Below are positions 23,025 through 30,521 of a stretch of 40,244 nt of DNA, in pieces. Made by a program: the position numbers and the translations under genes. The stretch is from Paenibacillus bouchesdurhonensis (GTDB taxonomy: Bacteria; Bacillota; Bacilli; Paenibacillales; Paenibacillaceae). Numbering within the stretch: the first letter of the stretch is position 1; each line of letters begins with the position of its first letter. The stretch spans positions 2,319,397 through 2,359,640 of the forward strand of contig NZ_LT732548.1 of the NCBI RefSeq assembly GCF_900155685.1, read 5' to 3'. Under the pieces are notes generated by a model. That model had not been told where the DNA came from, did not search any database, and saw nothing but the letters and a program-made list of their open reading frames with translations.

Positions 23025-23846
23025 CTATCCATTGCTCCGGGCGCTTTGGCGAAACTCCTTGGGAGACATGCCGTAGCGCTTGCGGAAAACGCGGTGGAAA
23101 TAATTGTAGTTCGGAAAGCCCGAGCTTTCTGCGACATGCTCCAGGGATAACGGGCTAAAGATAATGCGCTCCCGCGCCATATTCATGCGAATCTCCAGCG
23201 TATATTGAATGATGCTCGTTCCGAAGGCCTGCTTAAAAAGAAATACTGCCCGGGACACGCTAATGCCGACATGAGAGGCGACGTCCTCGAGCTTAAACGA
23301 GGATGAGGCGTTTTCTTCAATATAATTTTTAATACGGTGGGCAAGATAGGTTTGATGCGATGGAGCCTGATGCTCCTGTAAATTTCGATCGATGTCCAGA
23401 CATAAAATTTTGAGATAATATTCGGCGATTTTCGGTGAAGGATTAGACATTCTACGCTGCTCGAGCATGATCTGCCGAAAGGCGCCGAGGATGCCCTCGG
23501 ATAGCGTGACTTTAAATTTCTGCGGTCGCGCCGTTTGCTGCCACCATTGTTCCACCCAAGCGCCGGACAGAAAAATATGATAATCCGCACTGTCCACCGT
23601 ATAGTCGCCGGATTGATTCTGCTCTGCCTCAATTTTTAGCTCATAGGGCTCATCTGGAGCGAATAGCAGCAGATCGCCAGCTTCAAGCAGCACGAGTTGG
23701 CCGTTGATACGTCCTCCCCGGCATCGGCCTGCCGTCTGGAGACGAATTAAGTAATGTCCCAATCCGTCATCGTTGGTCATATGGAAAGGTTTGCGGTGAA
23801 GCGAGTAGCCTGCTGTCAGTATTTGCAAGTCATCATGAAGTCTCAT
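23025..23846 (-). CDS. AraC-family transcriptional regulator
   Basis: A 273-residue regulator. The N-terminal half (about 1-135) is a cupin-like sensor domain, with LVLLEAGDLLLFAPDEPYEL as its clearest beta stretch. The C-terminal half (about 170-270) holds two helix-turn-helices: FKLEDVASHVGISVSRAVFLFKQAFG and SLEHVAESSGFPNYNYFHRVFRKRYGMSPKEFRQ, the latter the AraC signature. It is divergent from the Gfo/Idh operon (147 bases between the starts), so it is probably that operon's activator with a sugar-like ligand. That link is inferred from position only. Confidence 0.9.
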   Translation of the reverse strand: MRLHDDLQILTAGYSLHRKPFHMTNDDGLGHYLIRLQTAGRCRGGRINGQLVLLEAGDLLLFAPDEPYELKIEAEQNQSGDYTVDSADYHIFLSGAWVEQWWQQTARPQKFKVTLSEGILGAFRQIMLEQRRMSNPSPKIAEYYLKILCLDIDRNLQEHQAPSHQTYLAHRIKNYIEENASSSFKLEDVASHVGISVSRAVFLFKQAFGTSIIQYTLEIRMNMARERIIFSPLSLEHVAESSGFPNYNYFHRVFRKRYGMSPKEFRQSARSNG

Positions 23847-23993
23847 GCATTGTCCTCCATTACTTTGTTAAAAATAATAAGCAGATTGTTCATGTCTCAA
23901 TCATATTATTCATTTTAAATTAGAACCGAATTTATTACTATGTTAATAGAGTGATGGCAAAACAACAATAACGCTTCTGGGGGTACCACTATA
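23847..23993. promoter_or_regulatory. Divergent control region of the AraC gene and the Gfo/Idh operon
   Basis: This AT-rich 147-base stretch must hold both promoters and any AraC site. I see no clear direct repeat, and only weak -10-like hexamers. Confidence 0.4.
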
Positions 23994-25100
23994 ATGACAG
24001 GCATGAGAATCGGAATCATCGGATGCGGCAACATCAGCCCAGCCTATTTGAACTATTTGCAGGATAGCAGCATCGTCAAAGTGACAGCGCTTGCTGATAT
24101 GCTGCCGGAGAAGGCGGCGGAACGAGCCAAGGAGTATGAGATTGAACGGGTATATACAGTAGAAGAGATGCTGCAGTCCCCGGACATCGACATTATCCTT
24201 AACCTGACGATCCCGGCTTCCCATGCGGCGATTAATATTGCTGCCCTGGAGCATGGTAAGCATGTTTACGCGGAGAAGCCACTGTCGATTTCTCTTGAGG
24301 ATGCCAAACACACACTCGCATTAGCGGAAGCCAAGCAACTCCGAGTAGGCTGCGCCCCTGACACATTCCTGGGAGCGGGGATGGAGACCAGCCGGAAGGC
24401 GATTCAGGAAGGCCAGATTGGCAGGCCGATCGCTGCGACGGCGTTCATGATGGGAGAAGGGCCGGAGGGATGGCATCCGAACCCGGAGTTTTTCTATGCG
24501 GAAGGCGGCGGGCCGATGTTTGATATGGGGCCTTATTACTTGACGGCTCTCGTCAATTTGCTTGGGCCGATTACACGCCTCAGCAGCTCCGCGGCAAGCT
24601 TGATCCCAGAGCGTATTGTGAAGACCGGGCCGCGGGCAGGAACGCGGATTCCCGTGCACACGCCCACACACTTTAGCGGAACGCTCGATTTCGCAGACGG
24701 AGCAATCGGCACCTTGGTAACGAGCTTCGACATTCCCGGAGGCAGCACGCTGCCGCGTATTGAAATATACGGGACAGAAGGTTCCTTGCTCGTTCCTGAT
24801 CCAAACTATTTTGACGGCGTTGTGAAGATCCGCAAATACGGCTCCGAAGAATGGAGCACTGTTCCGCCTGCGTTTACTGGGGCCGCTAATGAAAGAGGCA
24901 AAGGGATCGAGGATATGGCCAGAGCGATTCTGGAGCACCGGGAGCATCGAGCCAGCGGCAAGCTCGCTTATCATGTGCTTGAAGCGATGCATGCTTTCAT
25001 TGCCTCATCTAATGAAGGAAGACATATTCATCTGGAAAGCGCTGCGGCATTGCCATTGGAAGCTGCTTTCAGAAGCTCCGTTAAAGCGGTACTTGTATAG
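23994..25100 (+). CDS. Gfo/Idh/MocA-family oxidoreductase (first)
   Basis: NAD(P)-dependent dehydrogenase of sugars or cyclitols, 368 residues. The N-terminal Rossmann fold has GIIGCGNISPAYLNYL, the family motif AEKPLSI lies near 95, and the C-terminal alpha/beta domain includes GGGPMFDMGPYYLTALVNLLGP, whose aspartate and histidine-equivalent region lines the substrate pocket. Many members carry a histidine where DMGPYY lies; here none is obvious at that spot. The start is ATG 23994; ATG 24003 in the same frame is possible. It is the first gene of a four-gene operon and a distant paralog of the third. The substrate is unknown. Confidence 0.88.
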   Translation: MTGMRIGIIGCGNISPAYLNYLQDSSIVKVTALADMLPEKAAERAKEYEIERVYTVEEMLQSPDIDIILNLTIPASHAAINIAALEHGKHVYAEKPLSISLEDAKHTLALAEAKQLRVGCAPDTFLGAGMETSRKAIQEGQIGRPIAATAFMMGEGPEGWHPNPEFFYAEGGGPMFDMGPYYLTALVNLLGPITRLSSSAASLIPERIVKTGPRAGTRIPVHTPTHFSGTLDFADGAIGTLVTSFDIPGGSTLPRIEIYGTEGSLLVPDPNYFDGVVKIRKYGSEEWSTVPPAFTGAANERGKGIEDMARAILEHREHRASGKLAYHVLEAMHAFIASSNEGRHIHLESAAALPLEAAFRSSVKAVLV

Positions 25101-25163
25101 GCGAAAGGGATTTGCTGTTCCTGTTAGAGGTTATCCAATCCATTAATCATATGAGGTGATAAT

Positions 25164-25934
25164 ATGACACAGTTAGGACTGCAATTGTACACGGTTAGAG
25201 ATCATTTAGAGAAGGATTTTGAAGGCACATTGCGCAAAGTAGCGGAGCTTGGCTATAAGGGGGTTGAATTTGCGGGCTATTTCGGGCGCACGCCTGCAGA
25301 AGTATTAGAAATATTGAAGGAGACGGGGCTGACAGCCATAGGTGCCCACACACCTTATGATCGTCTTCGGAACGCGCTGGAAGAGGAGATTGCATTTAAC
25401 AAGGCTATTGGCAACCGCTATCTTATTTTCCCATACTTGGCGGAGGATGAGCGTAACCGCTGGGCCCAGGTCATTGAGGATCTGAAGGTGATCGGCCAGC
25501 GCGTGGCTGACGCGGGACTTGTGCTTCTCTATCACAATCACGAGTTCGAATTGACGGAGACGCTTGATGGCCAGCCTGTTCTTGATGCGATCTATGAGCG
25601 TGTAGGCAAGGAGCTGATTCAGGTTGAATTGGACTCATGCTGGGTATCCTATGCAGGCTTTGATCCGCTAGAGTACATATCGAAGTACAGCGGCCGCATG
25701 CCATTGCTGCATTTGAAGGATATGGTCAAGAAAGAAGATGGATCGGCAGAGACGGTTGAGCTGGGCCGGGGGATCGTTAATCTGAAGGCGATCGCAGACG
25801 CCGCTGTCAAAGATCAAGTAGAATGGATTATTGTGGAGCAGGATTACTGCGCCAAAGATTCGCTGGACAGCATTGCGGAAAGTATGGAGTGGATTAAAGC
25901 TTATGTCCAAGAGGGAGGAAAAATAAATGTCTAA
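25164..25934 (+). CDS. Sugar phosphate isomerase/epimerase-like TIM barrel (first)
   Basis: A 256-residue protein of the AP-endonuclease-2/xylose isomerase-like TIM barrel family, which holds a divalent metal and moves protons on sugars, keto-sugars or inositols. Family marks are GLQLYTVRDHLEKDFEGTLRKVAELGYKGVEF at the N-terminus, LYHNHEFEL, VELDSCWVSYAG, LLHLKDM, and IIVEQDY near the end; the Glu, Asp, His and Glu of these strands are likely metal ligands. The ATG has GAGGTGA upstream. It overlaps the next dehydrogenase by 8 bases, which points to translational coupling. The substrate is unknown. Confidence 0.88.
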   Translation: MTQLGLQLYTVRDHLEKDFEGTLRKVAELGYKGVEFAGYFGRTPAEVLEILKETGLTAIGAHTPYDRLRNALEEEIAFNKAIGNRYLIFPYLAEDERNRWAQVIEDLKVIGQRVADAGLVLLYHNHEFELTETLDGQPVLDAIYERVGKELIQVELDSCWVSYAGFDPLEYISKYSGRMPLLHLKDMVKKEDGSAETVELGRGIVNLKAIADAAVKDQVEWIIVEQDYCAKDSLDSIAESMEWIKAYVQEGGKINV

Positions 25935-27006
25935 AACGTTAAAAGTAGCTATTATCGGTTGCGGAGGAATTGCTAACGGCAAGCATTTGCCAAGCTTGGC
26001 AAAACAGCCTGAAGTTCAAATGGTCGCTTTTTGCGATATTATAGAAGAGCGGGCTCAAAAAGCCGCGGCTGAATACGGCGTTGAAGGCGCTAAAGTATTT
26101 ACTGATTTCCGTGAGCTGTTAAAAGAAGATGTGGATGTCGTTCATGTGTGTACGCCGAATGATTCCCACGCTGAAATCACGATTTCTTCGCTCGAATCCG
26201 GCAAGCATGTCATGTGTGAGAAGCCGATGGCCAAAACGGCAGAGCAGGCGCGCCAAATGCTTGATGCGGCTAAACGTACGGGCAAAAAGCTGAGCATTGC
26301 TTACCAGAACCGTTTCCGCAGCGACAGCTTGTATTTGAAGCAACTGTGCGAGAACGGTGAGCTGGGCGATATTTATCTTGGGAAAGCCCTTGCGATTCGT
26401 CGTCGTGCGGTACCAACCTGGGGCGTGTTCCTGGATGAAGAGAAGCAAGGCGGAGGCCCGCTGATCGATATCGGTACTCATGCGCTCGATTTGACGCTTT
26501 GGCTAATGGACAACTACGAGCCAAAAAGCGTCACTGGGTCGGTATTCCACAAGCTGGGCAGCCGGGAAAATGCGGCAAACGCGTTTGGGCCATGGAACCC
26601 TGAAGAGTTCAAGGTAGAGGATTCGGCATTTGGCTTCATTAAGATGAAAAACGGAGCAACGATTATGCTGGAGTCCAGCTGGGCACTGAACGTAGTTGAG
26701 ACTGGCGAAGCGAAAACGCTGCTCTGCGGTACCGAGGGCGGTGCGGATATGAAGGATGGTCTGCGCCTAAACGGGGAGAAGCTAAGCCGTCTTTATGAGA
26801 CGAAGGTGGATTTCGGTGGTGGCGGTGTCGCATTTTTTGACGGCGAGGAAGAGTCTGATGCGACTCGCGAAGCAAGATTATGGGTAGAGGCGATTCTGGA
26901 AGATAAGGAGCCTTTGGTTAAGCCTGAGCAAGCGCTTGTGGTCACTGAAATTTTGGAGGCGATCTATGCCTCCGCGAGAACCGGCAAAACCATATATTTT
27001 GACTAA
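25927..27006 (+). CDS. Gfo/Idh/MocA-family oxidoreductase (second)
   Basis: A 359-residue NAD(P)-dependent oxidoreductase. The Rossmann motif AIIGCGGIANGKHLPSL opens the protein, MCEKPMAKT lies near 95, and GGGPLIDIGTHALDLTLWLMD carries the D-x-G-T-H pair typical of catalytic pockets in this family. The first member of the operon lacks that histidine, so the two probably act on different intermediates. GAGGGAGG stands before the ATG, within the end of the preceding gene. The gene is followed 26 bases later by a second isomerase-like protein. Confidence 0.9.
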   Translation: MSKTLKVAIIGCGGIANGKHLPSLAKQPEVQMVAFCDIIEERAQKAAAEYGVEGAKVFTDFRELLKEDVDVVHVCTPNDSHAEITISSLESGKHVMCEKPMAKTAEQARQMLDAAKRTGKKLSIAYQNRFRSDSLYLKQLCENGELGDIYLGKALAIRRRAVPTWGVFLDEEKQGGGPLIDIGTHALDLTLWLMDNYEPKSVTGSVFHKLGSRENAANAFGPWNPEEFKVEDSAFGFIKMKNGATIMLESSWALNVVETGEAKTLLCGTEGGADMKDGLRLNGEKLSRLYETKVDFGGGGVAFFDGEEESDATREARLWVEAILEDKEPLVKPEQALVVTEILEAIYASARTGKTIYFD

Positions 27007-27032
27007 TTAAAAAAAGCTAAGGAGGATCATCC

Positions 27033-28001
27033 ATGAAACTAGGTGTATTTCTCGTACTGTTTGGCGGACGTCCATTAGAAGAGGCTTTAGACTTGGCGGC
27101 AGCCCAGGGACTAAAGGCCGTGGAAATTGGCACAGGCGGGCATCCTGGCAATTCTCACTGCAACCCGGATGTGCTGCTGGAAGACAAGGCAGCCCTTGAG
27201 CGCTTCAAGAAGGCGGTGGAATCGCGCGGAATGATCATCAGCGCTCTGAGCTGCCACGGCAATCCGCTGCATCCACAGAAAGCGATAGCTAAGGAATTCC
27301 ATGATGCTTTCGTCAAGACAGTCCAGCTGGCTGAACGCCTTGAGGTTCCAGTTGTGAATACGTTCTCGGGCTGCCCGGGCGACCATGAGGATGCGAAGTA
27401 TCCGAACTGGCCGGTAGCTCCTTGGCCGAATGACTTCCAGGAAGTACTGACTTGGCAGTGGGACAATAAGGTCATTCCTTATTGGACGGAGTGGGGAAAA
27501 TATGCCGCTGACCACAATGTAAAAATCGGCTTGGAGCTTCATGGCGGATTCTCTGTTCACACGCCAGCTACTCTGCTGCGTCTACGGGAAGCTGCGGGTG
27601 AAGTCATTGGGGCCAACCTGGATCCAAGCCATATGTGGTGGCAGGGCATCGATCCCGTACAGGCGATTTCCATTCTAGGCCGAGCGGGAGCCATTCACCA
27701 TTTCCATGCGAAGGATACATCCGTTGATCCGATCAACGTCAATATGCATGGAATTACGGATATGCAGCCGTATACGGCAATGATGGATCGGGCATGGCAG
27801 TTCAGAACGGTAGGATATGGCCATGATCTCAAAACATGGAGCGATATTGTCAGCGCTCTTCGTCTGGTCGGTTATGATTATGTGATCAGCATCGAGCACG
27901 AGGACGGATTAATGTCCATCGAGGAAGGCTTATCGAAGGCGGTACGTAATCTACAAGGAATCATTATTGAAGATTCGGCCGCTGATATGTGGTGGGTATA
28001 A
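27033..28001 (+). CDS. Sugar phosphate isomerase/epimerase-like TIM barrel (second)
   Basis: A 322-residue metal-dependent TIM-barrel protein, longer than its operon partner at 25164. Likely metal ligands are E in IGLELHGGFSVHT, D and H in GANLDPSHMWWQG, H in HHFHAKDT, and E in ISIEHED. It carries a tryptophan-rich insertion (KYPNWPVAPWPNDFQEVLTW) that may shape the pocket. The ATG has AAGGAGG upstream. It is the last gene of the operon, with a strong terminator after it. The members of this operon could interconvert and oxidise one sugar or cyclitol in steps, but the substrate cannot be told from sequence. Confidence 0.9.
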   Translation: MKLGVFLVLFGGRPLEEALDLAAAQGLKAVEIGTGGHPGNSHCNPDVLLEDKAALERFKKAVESRGMIISALSCHGNPLHPQKAIAKEFHDAFVKTVQLAERLEVPVVNTFSGCPGDHEDAKYPNWPVAPWPNDFQEVLTWQWDNKVIPYWTEWGKYAADHNVKIGLELHGGFSVHTPATLLRLREAAGEVIGANLDPSHMWWQGIDPVQAISILGRAGAIHHFHAKDTSVDPINVNMHGITDMQPYTAMMDRAWQFRTVGYGHDLKTWSDIVSALRLVGYDYVISIEHEDGLMSIEEGLSKAVRNLQGIIIEDSAADMWWV

Positions 28002-28025
28002 TTGGGTAAGGAAGCAGTATAATAG

Positions 28026-28061
28026 AAATAGCGGCTACCGATGCGGTAGCCGCTATTTTTT
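28026..28061 (+). terminator. Rho-independent terminator of the Gfo/Idh operon
   Basis: AATAGCGGCTACCG pairs with CGGTAGCCGCTATT around the loop ATG, followed by a run of T. The next 190 bases hold the promoter of the HxlR gene (TATACT at 28192-28197 is a possible -10) and nothing else I can name. Confidence 0.92.
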
Positions 28062-28253
28062 GAAGCTATTGCATGAATGCCAAAGACCGGGTAGAATTGG
28101 AACTTAAAGCGGATTCACTCCTGCTTGTTTTTGCAGTATAATCAAATATTATCCCAGTGTTCACGGTTAAGAAAATATGTTAAGGTTGATATATACTAAC
28201 TAAACGTAAGTTTTGGGCTTTTCAAGTCCACTCGGGTAGAGAGGTGAAGAGCA

Positions 28254-28571
28254 ATGGAAGATGCGCATCATACACTATGTCCGCGGTTTGAGTCCGCTTT
28301 CTCGATATTGGGCAAGCGCTGGAATGGACTCATCATACATTCGTTAATGAATGGGCCCAAGCGGTTTAAAGACATTTCTAATTTAATTCCATCGATGAGC
28401 GATAAAATGCTGTCTGAGCGCATGAAGGATTTAGAGAATGAGGGCATTCTTGTACGGCATGTATATCCGGAGACGCCGGTACGGATTGAGTACGAGCTGA
28501 CGGAAAAAGGACTTGCATTAGAGCCGGTCATGGGCGAGGTTCAAGGCTGGGCCGAGAAATGGATCGATTAG
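28254..28571 (+). CDS. HxlR-family transcriptional regulator
   Basis: A 105-residue winged-helix regulator. C9 in TLCPRFESAFSILGKRWNGLII lies where redox-sensing HxlR proteins (YodB, HypR) keep their reactive cysteine. KRFKDISNLIPSMSDKMLSERMKDLE is the recognition region, and RIEYELTEKGLALEPVM the wing and final helix. The ATG has AGAGGTGA upstream. The next gene, 60 bases on, is a flavoprotein oxidoreductase, and HxlR regulators often control adjacent redox enzymes. Control by thiol stress or quinones is inferred from C9 alone. Confidence 0.9.
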   Translation: MEDAHHTLCPRFESAFSILGKRWNGLIIHSLMNGPKRFKDISNLIPSMSDKMLSERMKDLENEGILVRHVYPETPVRIEYELTEKGLALEPVMGEVQGWAEKWID

Positions 28572-28631
28572 GCTATTCGTGCCGTTACCTGTGACGGATC
28601 GGCACGAATATTAAAGAAAGTGGGTGTACTT

Positions 28632-29198
28632 GTGGCTGAGGTCATTGTGATCGGAGCAGGGCCAGCGGGAGCCAGCGCAGCTTTGTTCCTGGCAAAGGCA
28701 GGGAAGGAGACCCTTGTTCTTGACAGCAATACGAGCATGACGAAACGGGCCTGGATTGACAATCATTATGGAACTGCGGGAATATCCGGTCCAGATTTAC
28801 TTCAAATTGGACGTGAACAGGCAGAGAAGTTTGGGGCCAAATTCATCGAAGAGAAAGTATTGGCCATTGATACCAATGGCGGTTCGAAAGTGGCCGTAAA
28901 GACGGAATCAGGCCGCAGCTTTGAAGCATCCCATATCATTCTGGCTACAGGCGTTCTGACGGAGTTGGCAAGCTCGATCGGGCTTGAGCTGAAAGACGGC
29001 ACAGAGCCGCGGATCAAGACCGTGATCCAAACGGATGGTGCGGGTAGAACGAGCAAGCCGCGAATTTGGGCTGCGGGAACGGCTGCCGGGGTAAGTGTCC
29101 ATACCATTATTACCGCTGGCGATGGAGCAAAAGTAGCTATAGAATTAATTAGTGAAATGAACGGTGAACGATATGTTGACCACGACATGATGAAGTAG
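28632..29198 (+). CDS. Half-size FAD-dependent oxidoreductase (thioredoxin reductase-like)
   Basis: A 188-residue flavoprotein. The FAD Rossmann motif VIVIGAGPAGASAALFLAKAG opens the protein, ATGV at about 110 and WAAGTAAGVSVHTIITAGDG near the C-terminus complete the FAD site. The NAD(P) domain and the CxxC pair of thioredoxin reductase (about 310 residues) are both missing without a gap or frameshift, so this is a compact family member rather than a broken gene. GTG 28632 gives the usual two residues before the Rossmann motif; GTG 28620 in frame is possible. It needs a partner or another electron donor. It is probably controlled by the HxlR regulator upstream. Confidence 0.82.
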   Translation: MAEVIVIGAGPAGASAALFLAKAGKETLVLDSNTSMTKRAWIDNHYGTAGISGPDLLQIGREQAEKFGAKFIEEKVLAIDTNGGSKVAVKTESGRSFEASHIILATGVLTELASSIGLELKDGTEPRIKTVIQTDGAGRTSKPRIWAAGTAAGVSVHTIITAGDGAKVAIELISEMNGERYVDHDMMK

Positions 29199-29231
29199 TA
29201 CAAAACGAAGTCATATCCTAATTTGTTTATG

Positions 29232-29272
29232 ATGAGGGCTGCCCTGGAGAGGGCAAGCCTTTTTTTCGTTTG
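29232..29272 (+). terminator. Terminator after the flavoprotein gene
   Basis: AGGGCTGCCCT-GGAG-AGGGCAAGCCT forms a stem with one small mismatch, followed by TTTTTTT. Confidence 0.88.
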
Positions 29273-29334
29273 TAGAATGCATAACTGGTCAAAAAATCAC
29301 CTTAAGTTGTTAGTCATAAAAATTAGATATTTCA

Positions 29335-29350
29335 TGTGACTGCAATCACA
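29335..29350 (+). promoter_or_regulatory. Perfect Fnr/Crp-type box upstream of the lipoprotein gene
   Basis: TGTGA-CTGCAA-TCACA matches the B. subtilis Fnr consensus at all ten specified bases. A -10-like TACGAT/GATAAT lies at 29372-29380, which puts the site centre at about -41.5 to -44.5. Confidence 0.8.
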
Positions 29351-29409
29351 AAGTATGCAAATCAGCTCGATTACGATAATTGTATCCTGGAATTTAGGAG
29401 AACAATTTC

Positions 29410-29493
29410 ATGATATGGAGGGTGAGCATCTGTAATTTGCAGCAACCGTCAATCCAATATATGTATTGCGGTATGATTTGCTCCTGTATTTAG
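29410..29493 (+). other. Candidate cysteine-rich 27-residue upstream ORF
   Basis: ATG 29410 stands 9 bases after AGGAG and opens 27 codons plus TAG. The peptide has four cysteines, three of them close together near its end (CGMICSC). It lies in the leader between the Fnr-controlled promoter and the lipoprotein start, in a different frame from it. The good ribosome site is the main support. Confidence 0.35.
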
Positions 29494-29570
29494 GTTTGAG
29501 AACTATCAGCGAGTCCGGTATGCTAAAGAAGGAAAACTCGATTTGGCATTTACGGAAAGCAGGTGCAGTC

Positions 29571-30290
29571 ATGAGCTACAAATCTGGTTTAATTCTAATA
29601 ATGATCGCAATCATTGCTCTGCTTGGCACAGCCTGTGCAGCACAGCCTATAGAAGAGCCAGAGCCGCAGGTTCAGGTAGAAGAGGAAAACCATGATGATG
29701 ACATTACTTTAAAAATCGACGGCAGCACGTTGATCCCGGATGTAACCAGCAATCTCCACTTCGACTACATGGAAGGAATCACCTTGCGGCAGGCTCTGGA
29801 GAGCAGCCAGATGATTGAGCTTACAAATGAAGGCAAAGGGATATCGTCAGTTGGGGATGTGTCGCTGGATTCCACCTTGGAATGGGGCGTCAAATTAAAT
29901 AAGCAGGACTTGAAGCCGGAAGAGTGGAATACGAAGCTGAAAAAAGGCGATGTTATTTTTGTCTATGTCAAGACGGTTAACAACGAGGCGGACTTGACGG
30001 AACAGGGAGCGCTTATTTTAACGGTAAATAATGCATTGTTGAATAGCGGGGAACGGCTTCATTATGTGAGCCGTTATGAAGATAACATCACGGTCAGGGA
30101 TTTGCTGAGAATGAGCGGCATCGTTAAATTGAACTTGAATAATAAACAGATTATTGCCGTTAACGGGCATCAACCCGGAATGCATGAAAAGTGGATTTTA
30201 AAAGTAAATAATAAAGAGCTCAGGGAGAACGGTTTGGAAATGCGCCTAAAGCCGCATGATCATGTGCAGTTGGAGCTTGTTAGAATGTAG
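29571..30290 (+). CDS. Lipoprotein with two repeated beta-grasp-like domains
   Basis: A 239-residue secreted lipoprotein of unknown function. Residues 5-21 are a hydrophobic signal, with C22 in LLGTAC as the likely lipid-bearing cysteine (a slightly unusual lipobox). After an acidic linker come two related domains of about 90 residues (about 48-142 and 146-238). Each has a strand start (TLKIDG, ILTVNN), a TLRQALESS / TVRDLLRMSG helix, an EW.VKLN / KWILKVNN strand and an LKKGDVIFVYV / LKPHDHVQLEL end. The pattern recalls DUF4430/transcobalamin C-terminal-like domains. ATG 29571 with AGGTG upstream leaves an in-frame TTG at 29466 aside, because that would spoil the signal peptide. An Fnr-type site precedes the gene. 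Confidence 0.8.
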   Translation: MSYKSGLILIMIAIIALLGTACAAQPIEEPEPQVQVEEENHDDDITLKIDGSTLIPDVTSNLHFDYMEGITLRQALESSQMIELTNEGKGISSVGDVSLDSTLEWGVKLNKQDLKPEEWNTKLKKGDVIFVYVKTVNNEADLTEQGALILTVNNALLNSGERLHYVSRYEDNITVRDLLRMSGIVKLNLNNKQIIAVNGHQPGMHEKWILKVNNKELRENGLEMRLKPHDHVQLELVRM

Positions 30291-30310
30291 CCATCCATGA
30301 TGTAAATACT

Positions 30311-30362
30311 CATTTCGCGAAGACACAGCTAGAAAGAATTTCTGCATGATCTTCGCGAAATG
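30311..30362 (+). terminator. Long nested inverted repeat after the lipoprotein gene
   Basis: CATTTCGCGAAGA (30311-30323) and TCTTCGCGAAATG (30350-30362) are perfect 13-bp arms around 26 bases that hold a second small palindrome, AGAAA-GAA-TTTCT. A short T-rich tail (TATTTTG) follows. It probably terminates the lipoprotein transcript; the inner repeat is unusual for a terminator. Confidence 0.6.
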
Positions 30363-30402
30363 TATTTTGCAAGCAGAAAGGAAAGAAAACTGTGACAAGT
30401 AT

Positions 30403-30418
30403 TGTGATTATATTCACA
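30403..30418 (+). promoter_or_regulatory. Perfect Fnr/Crp-type box, far site of nirBDC
   Basis: TGTGA-TTATAT-TCACA matches the consensus fully. It is centred 21 bp upstream of the second site, two helical turns, at about -62.5. Confidence 0.85.
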
Positions 30419-30423
30419 ATTAA

Positions 30424-30439
30424 TGTGAATGAAATCACA
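30424..30439 (+). promoter_or_regulatory. Perfect Fnr/Crp-type box, near site of nirBDC
   Basis: TGTGA-ATGAAA-TCACA matches the consensus fully. With TATAAT at 30461-30466 and a start near 30473 its centre is at -41.5, the activating position for Fnr. Confidence 0.88.
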
Positions 30440-30460
30440 ATTCATCTAAAATTTTAAGTA

Positions 30461-30466
30461 TATAAT
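30461..30466 (+). promoter_or_regulatory. -10 element of nirBDC
   Basis: A perfect TATAAT lies 56 bases before the nirB start. No good -35 is present, as expected when an activator occupies -41.5. Confidence 0.7.
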
Positions 30467-30521
30467 CATCACATAACTTGAGAAAAAGAAAGTTCTAGTT
30501 AAGAAGGAGGCATTCCTTAAC

